A stretch of 15,664 nt of DNA from Candidatus Heimdallarchaeota archaeon (GTDB lineage: Archaea; Asgardarchaeota; Heimdallarchaeia; Heimdallarchaeales; Heimdallarchaeaceae), in the NCBI GenBank assembly GCA_016839875.1, contig JAEOTK010000322.1, positions 1-15,664 of the forward strand, in the 5' to 3' direction. The notes beneath the pieces are model-generated. The model was not told the DNA's origin and ran no database searches. It saw nothing but the letters and a program-made list of their open reading frames with translations. Positions 6,902-14,506 of this stretch are shown here, piece after piece. A program made the position numbers and the translations under genes. The number at the start of each line of letters is the position of its first letter. Positions within the stretch are counted from its first letter, which is position 1.

Positions 6902-8740
6902 TTAGAAATAAACTATTCCTAACATTCTCCAGAAGAAAGGTAGAACAAAAGCTATCAATAGTAATCCAACTACATCTACCACGGATCCGATTCTTGCCAT
7001 TTCTCTTACTTTGTATTTTCCTGTACTATAAGCTATCATAGTTGGTGGTGTTCCTTGAGGCAGCATAAAATCAACACTAGAACCAATCGCTGCAACCACA
7101 GCTAGAAGAACTGGATCTATGTTGAATAATAATCCAAGAGGAATAACCAACGGAACAAGTATAGATGCAGAACCTGTATTTGAAGCTATGAACGTTAGTA
7201 TTATACTTACCACGGCAATAAGGGCAATGAAAAGTATGCTACTCGAAATACCAATTCCTTCTAGTGAAAATGCTATAAGATCACCAGCTCCAGATTCCGT
7301 AAGAATCACACCCAGCACTAATCCTCCTCCGAAGATCAGAATTGCATTCCAATTTAGATCGTTAACATCATTCCCTCTAAGTACTGTTCCTTTTTCAAAA
7401 ACTGCTGGAACAAATAGCAAGAAAGCAGCTATGATAGCTACAATAGAAGATGAAAATGTTGGAAACAGATGTTTCTTGATTGTTCCTTCTAAGAACCATA
7501 ATATCAAAGCGGTAACAAAAACTGCAAGAACATAAATTTGTTTCCAATTTAAATTACCCATATTATCCAATTCTTTCTTAACAGCTGTTTTAGCATTTGA
7601 TATGCTACCTTTAGGAACTTTAGGTTTGAAAACAAACCAAAGATAAAGCCAGATGAGAGGAAGCATCAGAATTACAATTGGTAAACCAAAAACAAACCAT
7701 TGAGTAAATGTAATTTGGACACCAGCATATTCTGATAGTAAAGCTATTGCAATAGGATTTGCAGGCGTACCGATTGCGGAACCAATCCCACCAAGAGAAG
7801 CACTATAAGCTATTCCTAGGATTAAAGCTCTCCCATATTTTTCAATATGCTCTTCATCGATTTCTTTGTTCACTTTGAGCTTATCTGTAACTGCTACAGC
7901 TATTGGAATCATTGTAGCAGCTGTTGCTGTGTTAGACATAAACATTGATAGAAAAGCTGTAACAACCATCATCAACAACATTAGAATTTTTGGATTATCT
8001 GGACTGATTCGTACAATGTTCAGAGAGATCCATTTATCTAAACCTGTCTTGTTCATGGCTTTTGAGATTACAAAACCTCCAAGAAACAGAAAAATAACTG
8101 GTTCAGCAAAAGGTGCAAGCAGTCCTTTAGCACCAAGATTTAGGAAGATTACTCCAATAATAGGTATCAATAAACTTGTTGCTACTAAAGGAATAGCTTC
8201 CATTACCCAAAGGATACCTACAATAAATAGAAGTGATAAAACTATGTTTGCTTTATAGGGTAATCTTAGAGTAAACATAACCCACTGTTGATCTTGGTAA
8301 TCTGCTCTTACAGATGAAGCAGGAAGAGTGAGATCTAGACCATCTTCAGAACTACTTGTTATATCTAAACTGAAGTTACCAATTTGAGGAAGTGGTGAAA
8401 CAGTATTATTGAGTTCATCAGTAATTGATGCTCTGATTGTTAACTGCTTATTGTAACCAATCTGAACCTTAGGTGAATAACTTATCCATAATGTTAGATT
8501 GTCTCCAAGATCGTAGGTTTCAATTACTTCAGGAAAAGTATCGTTTCGATAAAGATCAAATGAGAAGTCTACTGTTTTAGTATACTGATTCACTCCATTA
8601 TCATAGTAGCAATTGAGTGTAGCTTCATGACTTACAGGAGCAACTGTTCCTTGTGTAAAATGCATGGTCAAAACTACAGCTGTTATTAGCATAGCAGCTG
8701 TTACGCCAAGTTTAATAATTTCCTGCTTGTTGAATTTCAT
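6902..8740 (-). CDS. DASS/SLC13-type anion (dicarboxylate) symporter with an external N-terminal domain
   Basis: This is a secondary transporter of the divalent anion:Na+ symporter family, which imports di- or tricarboxylates (or sulfate) with sodium. Numbered from the ATG at 8740 it has 612 residues. Helix 1 is at about 9-27. The next 135 residues (28-163) are hydrophilic, beta-rich in look, and carry four sequons (N66, N81, N111, N122). The transport domain follows: WVMEAIPLVATSLL (178-191), a first Ser-Asn-Thr motif (269-271), GTPAN (324-328), a second Ser-Asn-Thr (520-522) and QGTPPT (562-567); the two SNT motifs bind sodium and the substrate carboxylate in this family. The ATG at 8740 is chosen over that at 8791 because it follows GGGAGAGG with six bases between, 13 bp after the oxidoreductase beta-subunit stop. 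The operon suggests a 2-oxoacid or dicarboxylate substrate, but the specificity cannot be read from sequence. Confidence 0.92.
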   Translation of the reverse strand: MKFNKQEIIKLGVTAAMLITAVVLTMHFTQGTVAPVSHEATLNCYYDNGVNQYTKTVDFSFDLYRNDTFPEVIETYDLGDNLTLWISYSPKVQIGYNKQLTIRASITDELNNTVSPLPQIGNFSLDITSSSEDGLDLTLPASSVRADYQDQQWVMFTLRLPYKANIVLSLLFIVGILWVMEAIPLVATSLLIPIIGVIFLNLGAKGLLAPFAEPVIFLFLGGFVISKAMNKTGLDKWISLNIVRISPDNPKILMLLMMVVTAFLSMFMSNTATAATMIPIAVAVTDKLKVNKEIDEEHIEKYGRALILGIAYSASLGGIGSAIGTPANPIAIALLSEYAGVQITFTQWFVFGLPIVILMLPLIWLYLWFVFKPKVPKGSISNAKTAVKKELDNMGNLNWKQIYVLAVFVTALILWFLEGTIKKHLFPTFSSSIVAIIAAFLLFVPAVFEKGTVLRGNDVNDLNWNAILIFGGGLVLGVILTESGAGDLIAFSLEGIGISSSILFIALIAVVSIILTFIASNTGSASILVPLVIPLGLLFNIDPVLLAVVAAIGSSVDFMLPQGTPPTMIAYSTGKYKVREMARIGSVVDVVGLLLIAFVLPFFWRMLGIVYF

Positions 8741-8746
8741 ATTCAG

Positions 8747-8754
8747 CCTCTCCC
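8747..8754 (-). promoter_or_regulatory. Ribosome binding site deciding the DASS transporter start
   Basis: GGGAGAGG on the minus strand overlaps the last base of the beta-subunit TAG stop and ends six bases before the ATG at 8740. The upstream ATG at 8791 has no such site and would lie inside the beta-subunit gene. Confidence 0.75.
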
Positions 8755-9644
8755 TAGTAAAACTCCTCAGTGATGATCTTAATTTGTTCATCAGTTAACT
8801 CTAAGGATGTGCGAGCTGGAATTACACCTTGGTTGAGAGCGAAATCTCTTTCTTCGTAGGTAGTTTTGTTTTCTATTTGATAGAAGATACCAATAGGTAT
8901 TTTTTCTTGAATGGTAAATTGATTTGCATAATCTACAGCAGCTTGATAATTCTCAATGTTATGACCTTCATCCTCAACTTTGAAAACCTTACCTCTGAAA
9001 TAATCAAAAGTTTGATTTTTATTGAAAGTGATACAAGGACTTAACACATCAACAAAAGCAAAACCTCTATGAGCTATAGCTTCTTTGATAACCCAGCTGA
9101 GATGTGGAAGATCACCAGAAAAGGCTCTTGCAACAAAGGTAGCACCAGCAGAAAGAGCAACAGCAACAGGGTTAACTGGATTTTCAATTGAACCTCTTGG
9201 AGTAGTTCTTGTAATGGTACCAACAGGAGTTGTAGCTGATGCTTGACCTGTAGTTAAACCATAAACGAAGTTATCAGAAACTATGGTAATAATATCAACA
9301 TTTCTTCTACAAGCATGAAGGAAATGATTACCACCAATTCCGTAGCAATCTCCATCTCCAGAATAAACTAAAACAGTTAACTTTGGATTAGCAAGTCTTA
9401 TTCCAGTAGCTACAGGTATACCTCTTCCATGAACTGTTTGAAGTCCATATGTTTCCAGGAAGTTAGGCATATGAGAAGAACAACCTATTCCACTTACTAA
9501 AACTACTTCTTCAGGAGGTATTTCCAATTCCACTAAAGCTTGTCTTATTGCTCTATATTGACTGAAGTTTCCACATCCTGGACACCATGTTGGTTTGAAA
9601 TCGCTTTGATAGTCTTTGATTGTTAAATTGAACTCTTCTGTCAT
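8754..9644 (-). CDS. korB: 2-oxoacid:ferredoxin oxidoreductase, beta subunit
   Basis: This is the thiamine-diphosphate and iron-sulfur subunit of an enzyme that oxidatively decarboxylates 2-oxoacids to acyl-CoA and passes two electrons to ferredoxin in the cytoplasm. It has 296 residues, usual for the family. The cofactor site is visible as GDGDCYGIGGNH (96-107) with D124-N125, and four cysteines are placed as cluster ligands: C21 and C24 (WCPGCG), C55 (SGIGCSS) and C204 (SPC). The loop that is usually YGLTKGQ reads YGLTTGQ (128-134), so the Lys is Thr (T132). The start is secure: GGAGGT lies six bases upstream, within the last codons of the alpha gene, and the two genes overlap by ATGA. The symbol korB reflects similarity to KorB-type proteins; the preferred substrate (2-oxoglutarate, pyruvate or a broad range) is not settled. 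Confidence 0.93.
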   Translation of the reverse strand: MTEEFNLTIKDYQSDFKPTWCPGCGNFSQYRAIRQALVELEIPPEEVVLVSGIGCSSHMPNFLETYGLQTVHGRGIPVATGIRLANPKLTVLVYSGDGDCYGIGGNHFLHACRRNVDIITIVSDNFVYGLTTGQASATTPVGTITRTTPRGSIENPVNPVAVALSAGATFVARAFSGDLPHLSWVIKEAIAHRGFAFVDVLSPCITFNKNQTFDYFRGKVFKVEDEGHNIENYQAAVDYANQFTIQEKIPIGIFYQIENKTTYEERDFALNQGVIPARTSLELTDEQIKIITEEFY

Positions 9645-11386
9645 TTTAGTACCTCCTTTGCTTTCTCAACAATCTGTGACGTCACTATTGGTTCTCCATC
9701 CCATCTCGATAATTTATTTTCTATCAAAAATCCAGTCTTCATTCTGATATAATCTCTCATCTGTCCTGTGTAATTTTGTTCAATAATCAAAGTGTTTTTA
9801 GCTTCTTTCAGAATTGTTTCAATTACATCTGAATGAAAAGGCATGACGTATTGGATATGAAGATGACTTGTTGCTATCCCTTCTTCTTCAAGTTTCAACA
9901 TAGCTTCCTTAACTATATTCACAGTCGACCCCCATGAAACCAAAGTTATATCTGCATTTTTGGATCCTTGTAACTCTGGTGGATCTAATTCTTCCAGAAT
10001 ATAATCAAGTTTCTTCATCCGTTTTTCGACCATAGCAATCCTCAATGGAAGGGTATCGGGTAATCCTGCAAGAGTAGAAGCTAGAGAAGTTCCTCCTTCA
10101 TTTCTTTCACTTGAACCAGTGAAAAACATTCCATCTACAGTTCCAGGAATTGTTCTTGGAGAAACTCCATTTTCAGTAGACAGATCATATCGCTTGTAAC
10201 CCTTTTTGGGTTTATCCATAATTTGGAAACGTGGATTCTTTCTCTTCAAATCTAATTTTCTTACTGTTGCGATATGTTCTGAAAGATAGAGATCTAATAG
10301 AACTAGAACAACTACTTGATATTTCTCAGCAATTTCTAACGCTTCAATTCCAGCATTGAATGCTTCCTCAACTGTACCAGGAGCTAAAATTACTTTAGGA
10401 AATTCACCTTGAGAAGCACCTAGAACTTGAAAGAGATCTGCTTGTTCTGTTTTAGTAGCCATACCAGTTGAAGGACCTGCACGCTGAGAATTGATGACTA
10501 CAAGTGGAATTTCTTCAATTGCCGCCATTCCTATTATTTCTGTCATTAGAGCAAAACCACCACCTGAAGTACCTGTAGCAGCTCTTGCCCCACAATAAGC
10601 AGCTCCAACAGCCATTCCTACTGCTGCAATCTCATCCTCAGTTTGCTTAACAATCATTCCAAGCTTAGGTAGATGTTTGGTTAGATAATGAACAATACTT
10701 GTAGCAGGTGTCATTGGATACCCGCTATAGAATTTTAGACCAGCAGATAACATACCTAATGCAAAAGCTTCATTTCCAGTAATGACCATCTGTTGAGCTT
10801 TTTCATACTTTTGTTTCTCCCATATAGCTAACCATCCATTCTGTTCAGCAAATTCTAGTCCTTTCTCCAATGCTTGGAAATTCACATTGACTACTTTTTC
10901 ACCTTTAACACCAAATTGTTGTACAATAACTTCTTTGATGAGCTCATCATCCAATCCTAAAAGAAAACTAATCGCACCAAAACCTACTGTATTTTTGAGG
11001 ACTTTTAGTTTGGAAATTTCTCTTGTAATTGCTGCTAATGGAATGGGTAACTTGATAATATCTTCAGGATATCCTAATTCATCTAAATCGATATAATCAT
11101 TATCGTAAATTACCATAGCATTCTTATTGACCATTGGTTTGTGAAGAGTAGCAACATGTTTATTCAAAAGAATAATAATATCAGCGTCTTCTCCAACTGA
11201 TAAAACTTCATCTTGACAAAATCTAATCTGATAAGAATTATATCCACCTCTAATAACAGATTGATAACTACGGAAGCCTATAACATTAAAATTATGTAAT
11301 TTTAGAATTTTGCTGAATAGCAGACCAAATGATACTAATCCATCTCCTGCACTTCCAACAAAACGGACAGCTACATCCTTTTTCAT
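9641..11386 (-). CDS. korA: 2-oxoacid:ferredoxin oxidoreductase, fused gamma-alpha subunit
   Basis: This is the partner subunit of the downstream beta protein and helps bind CoA and the 2-oxoacid. Its 581 residues join a gamma domain (about 1-190; FVGSAGDGLVSFG and RGGYN) to an alpha domain with YPMTPAT (223-229; YPITP is usual), GTSGGGFALMTE (about 272-283), GPSTGMATKTEQADL (304-318) and a C-terminal domain II (LVSWGSTVN, IEQNYTGQ). This gamma-alpha fusion with a separate beta is the two-subunit plan known from Sulfolobus; there is no delta (8Fe ferredoxin) subunit nearby, so a free ferredoxin would take the electrons. The ATG at 11386 is supported by TGAGGA eight bases or so upstream and by the MKKDVAVRFVGSAGDG start. 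It has its own TATA box and heads the operon with the beta subunit (4-bp overlap) and the DASS transporter. Confidence 0.93.
   Translation of the reverse strand: MKKDVAVRFVGSAGDGLVSFGLLFSKILKLHNFNVIGFRSYQSVIRGGYNSYQIRFCQDEVLSVGEDADIIILLNKHVATLHKPMVNKNAMVIYDNDYIDLDELGYPEDIIKLPIPLAAITREISKLKVLKNTVGFGAISFLLGLDDELIKEVIVQQFGVKGEKVVNVNFQALEKGLEFAEQNGWLAIWEKQKYEKAQQMVITGNEAFALGMLSAGLKFYSGYPMTPATSIVHYLTKHLPKLGMIVKQTEDEIAAVGMAVGAAYCGARAATGTSGGGFALMTEIIGMAAIEEIPLVVINSQRAGPSTGMATKTEQADLFQVLGASQGEFPKVILAPGTVEEAFNAGIEALEIAEKYQVVVLVLLDLYLSEHIATVRKLDLKRKNPRFQIMDKPKKGYKRYDLSTENGVSPRTIPGTVDGMFFTGSSERNEGGTSLASTLAGLPDTLPLRIAMVEKRMKKLDYILEELDPPELQGSKNADITLVSWGSTVNIVKEAMLKLEEEGIATSHLHIQYVMPFHSDVIETILKEAKNTLIIEQNYTGQMRDYIRMKTGFLIENKLSRWDGEPIVTSQIVEKAKEVLK
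9651..9656 (-). promoter_or_regulatory. Canonical Shine-Dalgarno site for the beta subunit
   Basis: GGAGGT on the minus strand lies six bases before the ATG at 9644, inside the last codons of the gamma-alpha gene. Together with the ATGA overlap it indicates translational coupling of the two subunits, which are needed in equal amounts. Confidence 0.8.
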
Positions 11387-11435
11387 TTGATTTTCCTCAT
11401 TAATTTTTGGTGCTATAAGCTCAAGCTAGAGCTAA

Positions 11436-11443
11436 CTTATAAA
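11436..11443 (-). promoter_or_regulatory. Putative TATA box of the oxidoreductase operon
   Basis: TTTATAAG on the minus strand matches archaeal TATA boxes closely. It puts the transcript start near 11414 and gives a leader of roughly 27 bases, enough for the TGAGGA ribosome site before the ATG at 11386. Confidence 0.6.
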
Positions 11444-11463
11444 ATGTTCCGAATGACCACAAA

Positions 11464-12426
11464 TTATATACCCAAAAATCTCTGTAACCATATTAGAATT
11501 ACGATTTCAATTGGGAGAAACATTAGTGCAATTAGAGTCAATATTGTAATAAGTCTACTCGTTAAAGTTTCATCTAGTTCAAAGTATTTTGCATAAGCTG
11601 TATTGTTCACTGCAGGTGGCGAAATACTCTGGATAATAAGAGGTGTCATTATTATGAAAGAGAGAGGGAGAAATGCAATGATTAGTACCGTTACTAATCC
11701 TCCACCAAATCTTGCTATTATTGATCTGACTAATGGTATCTCCTTCCATTCTTCTCTTTTAGGAAATACAAAAGCAAGTCCAACCAAAGCCAGCATGATG
11801 AACATTGTAACATTGTTAAGTACAGTGATTCCAACTAAACCACTGCTCTCATATTGTCCAATTGTAAAACGGAGTATTATTCCAAGTATCATCCCTAAAG
11901 TGGGTGGAAATAGTAATAGTTGTCTTATTACTTTGAAAATAGACTTTCTTGAAGTAGATCCATAATGGATTCCAATATAAACTCCTATACTATTTCTGTA
12001 AATTGCTTGGAATAAAAGAAAAAGAGATGCTGCGAGTAATCCTTCAGCTCTATATTGCGGAGGTAGAACTCCTATGATAATAGGGAAGGGATAGAATATT
12101 CCGTTCATGAATGCATTAGCACTTATTTCTGCACCTTTTGCTGCAGGTGTCATCTCTTTCTTTCTTATCATTATCCAATCGATAATCATAGAGATAAGCA
12201 TTGCAATAGTACAAACAAGTAGAATATATCCCCATTTAACTCCACTAAAAGTCTCAATATCCAGAAAAACAAAAATGAGCATCAGAGGGGTTAGGATGTT
12301 TAGACCGATCATTAACATCCACTTACCCAGCTTATCAGCATGTTGCCACTTTTGTAATAGGAAACCTGCTCCTATTCCTCCATAGATTGTGACAATACTA
12401 ACTGCTAATTCTGCTAGATAATGCAT
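11464..12426 (-). CDS. AEC family membrane carrier (auxin efflux carrier/malonate-type)
   Basis: This is probably a secondary carrier of the AEC (Mem_trans) family, whose studied bacterial members move organic anions such as malate or malonate. It has 320 residues and about ten hydrophobic helices, close to the family norm. The two half-repeats each show a characteristic spot: SANAFMNGIFYPFPII (about 102-117), like the NxGNxG-P helix break, and SPPAVNNTAYAKYFELDE (about 259-276), like the MPpAv..n.vlA..Y segment of the second half. The ATG at 12426 is supported by a TATA-like box about 26 bases upstream and would be leaderless; no Shine-Dalgarno sequence is seen. It lies just upstream of the oxidoreductase operon in the same direction, which makes an organic-acid substrate attractive, though import or export is unknown. 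Confidence 0.8.
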   Translation of the reverse strand: MHYLAELAVSIVTIYGGIGAGFLLQKWQHADKLGKWMLMIGLNILTPLMLIFVFLDIETFSGVKWGYILLVCTIAMLISMIIDWIMIRKKEMTPAAKGAEISANAFMNGIFYPFPIIIGVLPPQYRAEGLLAASLFLLFQAIYRNSIGVYIGIHYGSTSRKSIFKVIRQLLLFPPTLGMILGIILRFTIGQYESSGLVGITVLNNVTMFIMLALVGLAFVFPKREEWKEIPLVRSIIARFGGGLVTVLIIAFLPLSFIIMTPLIIQSISPPAVNNTAYAKYFELDETLTSRLITILTLIALMFLPIEIVILIWLQRFLGI

Positions 12427-12448
12427 AAATGGGAAAGAGAATATTATG

Positions 12449-12456
12449 TTAATAAA
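12449..12456 (-). promoter_or_regulatory. Putative TATA box of the AEC carrier gene
   Basis: TTTATTAA on the minus strand is centred about 26 bases before the ATG at 12426, so the predicted transcript would start at the start codon. Much of this 53-bp gap is AT-rich, so the assignment is tentative. Confidence 0.45.
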
Positions 12457-12479
12457 TGTTTTATTTGTACGTTTTTAGC

Positions 12480-14414
12480 TTAAGACGAATATATCTCTTT
12501 CAAGTTCTTAAGTAGGGTAGGATAGAGATTAATTGTTTCTTGTTCTGAAACATCTCTTGCTATTAACAGCTCACTTAGATTTTGAGTAGTTTGAATAATG
12601 ACGGTTGGTGCAGTTGTTTCAATTAGAGGATACCCTCTGATTTTGAATCCTTGCAGGGCAGTATTGTACTTTGCAGAAATCGATGCAAGTATTCTTCCTT
12701 CTTCCTCAAGTTCTACAATGTCTTCAGTTTTTTCTAATAACCATTTCAAAGAACCATTATTCGAAATAGTGCTCATCCAGAGAAGTAGTGAAAAACCATA
12801 TAGAGCGTTACTACTGCCAACAAGAATGTACTTGTTTATGAAATCAAATAGCTGAGCTATTGTATTAAGTATCTTTGCATCTTTTTCAAACAGTTGTATT
12901 GACAAAATGAAATCTTTTTGGAAAGGACTCAACAATTCTTTATATTCATCTTTTACTTTCAAGAATTCGTCCTTGTCATCTTTTATCTCATCATAGTTCT
13001 TATCGATAATTCCCATTTCATCAATAATAACATTTAATTCTGTTTTTTTGTCTGAACGCATTTTCAGTTCCTTTACATAAGTTGATAAAATCTCTTTAAT
13101 CTCTTTCATCTTCTCATCTGCTTCTTCATCAGAAACTTCTATGTTTGCCTGCTCAGCGTCCTTTCCTTGCATTGCGAGAGTGGATTGTTTTTGCCATTTG
13201 AGACCTTCTTTCAAAACATCCTTTGTCAGTAATTTTTCTAGAGATTTAGCTAAGAGATATTTTCTTTCCTTTATCTTACCAGTTTTTGAGAATAAGATAG
13301 CTAGATAAAATGAGAAAGCATTTGGAATGATATTGTAGGGATCAAGTTGTCTATTCCCTTGTAGTGCAGCAAATTCCAGTTTCTTTTCAATCCATTCAAT
13401 TAAACCTCCAGCTATCATTGAGAAAGTTGGATTGAAAGAAGTAAATAATGGTAAGGAAGTATAGATACTGGACATAGACACAAAAATATCTTGATATCCA
13501 AAACTTGGAGTCTTATTGTATTTTTTGAATGTCAATTGCTTTTCTCCATAGAGAAATTGCATCGAATAGTAGGATAGGATGTGTTTGTTCAGGCTTGCTG
13601 AACTGAAGTCTTCAGCTTCAAAATCTTCTCCTTGTTGCAATGCACCAAGTATGTCAGCTTTGCTAAGAACCTCTGCTCTTTCAGCATCTTGTGAAACATC
13701 CTTTAAGCTCTCCTCATCTTCAGGATACAAAATCTCTAAGATTTCGTTAAGCCAATGGATTATGTGATTATAAAGGAAAGGAGCTTTACGAAGAACATTT
13801 CGCCATTTGAACCATTGAGCAATTTTTCCTCCACTTATTTCAACAATTTTTTCTAAATCCTCATCTTTAACTTCACTTGTTGAATATCTCAAAGGAAAAA
13901 TAGAGATTGGCTTCTTATCTTTGAATAATAAATCATCGACGTCTCTGATAATTGTTCCAAAAATTAGTTCTATGTCTAAGAAAGCAAATCGTGCAAGAAC
14001 TTTAGATTCTTTGTAATAGTTTGGATAGAATGCTGAATTCTTGTAATATCTTAATTTCAGGAAACGTTCCAAAAGAGGTTTGAAAAACTCTTGACCATCT
14101 TCTTCCAACTCTTCAAAAAGGAGATCTTTGTTAGAAATCTCTTTGACATAATATTCAATCAAGTATATGCCAAAAGCTGTCTTCTCTAATTCAGGATTTC
14201 CTAAATAATATTCTAAAGCTTTGTTTGTTTCTTTAGTTGTTTTCTTTATCTTTGCTAAATCAAAATCATCAGATAATTCTATGATCTGTTTCTGCTTATC
14301 TCTTGGAAAAAGGTATTTGCCATCTTTTTCAAATGCTAATGTCTTCTTACTCTTCATAAGACCTAAAGAAACTTCAGAATTTTGCAGAGTTCCCTTGTAT
14401 AATACTAAATCCAT
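12480..14414 (-). CDS. Large alpha-helical protein of unknown function
   Basis: I do not recognise this protein. It has 644 residues, no signal peptide and no clear membrane helix; the most hydrophobic stretch (about 536-550, NALYGFSLLLWMSTI) looks like a buried helix. The N-terminus (1-35) has short strand-like pieces (MDLVLYKGTL, KKTLAFEKDGKYLF), and the rest appears mostly helical. It contains aromatic-rich segments (120-134, 280-330), an acidic stretch (about 231-272) and a charged Lys/Glu/Asp region that may form a coiled coil (about 425-500). No zinc motif, P-loop or catalytic signature was found. The ATG is supported by GAGGA six bases upstream. Codon use looks like that of its neighbours and the frame is intact, so it is a real gene. 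It is divergent from the DinB-like gene and lies 53 bp upstream of the AEC carrier. A scaffold or helical-repeat role is only a guess. Confidence 0.85.
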   Translation of the reverse strand: MDLVLYKGTLQNSEVSLGLMKSKKTLAFEKDGKYLFPRDKQKQIIELSDDFDLAKIKKTTKETNKALEYYLGNPELEKTAFGIYLIEYYVKEISNKDLLFEELEEDGQEFFKPLLERFLKLRYYKNSAFYPNYYKESKVLARFAFLDIELIFGTIIRDVDDLLFKDKKPISIFPLRYSTSEVKDEDLEKIVEISGGKIAQWFKWRNVLRKAPFLYNHIIHWLNEILEILYPEDEESLKDVSQDAERAEVLSKADILGALQQGEDFEAEDFSSASLNKHILSYYSMQFLYGEKQLTFKKYNKTPSFGYQDIFVSMSSIYTSLPLFTSFNPTFSMIAGGLIEWIEKKLEFAALQGNRQLDPYNIIPNAFSFYLAILFSKTGKIKERKYLLAKSLEKLLTKDVLKEGLKWQKQSTLAMQGKDAEQANIEVSDEEADEKMKEIKEILSTYVKELKMRSDKKTELNVIIDEMGIIDKNYDEIKDDKDEFLKVKDEYKELLSPFQKDFILSIQLFEKDAKILNTIAQLFDFINKYILVGSSNALYGFSLLLWMSTISNNGSLKWLLEKTEDIVELEEEGRILASISAKYNTALQGFKIRGYPLIETTAPTVIIQTTQNLSELLIARDVSEQETINLYPTLLKNLKEIYSS

Positions 14415-14450
14415 TGCTATTCCTCGCTTAAATCTGTTAAATGCAAAAGG

Positions 14451-14469
14451 CTAATAAGTTTTTATTTAT
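14451..14469. promoter_or_regulatory. Shared AT-rich core of a divergent promoter
   Basis: Between the unknown gene and the DinB-like gene lie only 92 bp. TTTATTTAT (14461-14469, plus) sits right to start the DinB-like transcript near 14491. On the minus strand AAATAAAAA or CTTATTAG in the same patch would start the unknown gene's transcript near 14428-14438. Both genes then have room for their ribosome sites, GAGGG at 14496-14500 and GAGGA at 14421-14425. The two TATA elements appear to overlap or touch. Confidence 0.45.
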
Positions 14470-14506
14470 CCGATAATTAGATGATCAAGAGAATTGAGGG
14501 TATAAA

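Noticed and set aside
6814..7041. Plus-strand open frame across the MMPL and DASS gene ends
   Set aside because: It is a frame-shifted reading of the MMPL C-terminus followed by antisense DASS sequence; no start signal and no recognisable product.
7119..7535. Open frame of 138 codons on the plus strand
   Set aside because: It lies wholly antisense within the DASS transporter, with composition of a shadow of a membrane protein gene and no family features.
8741..8791. Longer start for the DASS transporter at the ATG at 8791
   Set aside because: It would overlap the beta-subunit gene by 38 bp, has no ribosome site, and adds a basic stretch before helix 1; the ATG at 8740 has GGGAGAGG at ideal spacing.
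11603..11965. Open frame of 120 codons on the plus strand
   Set aside because: It is antisense to the well-supported AEC carrier and shows no protein-family signal; other long antisense frames (for example 7866-8258, 5604-5939) were dropped for the same reason.
14501..14506. TATAAA directly before the DinB-like ATG as a TATA box
   Set aside because: A TATA box there would start transcription about 20 bases inside the gene; the upstream TTTATTTAT and the GAGGG ribosome site fit better.
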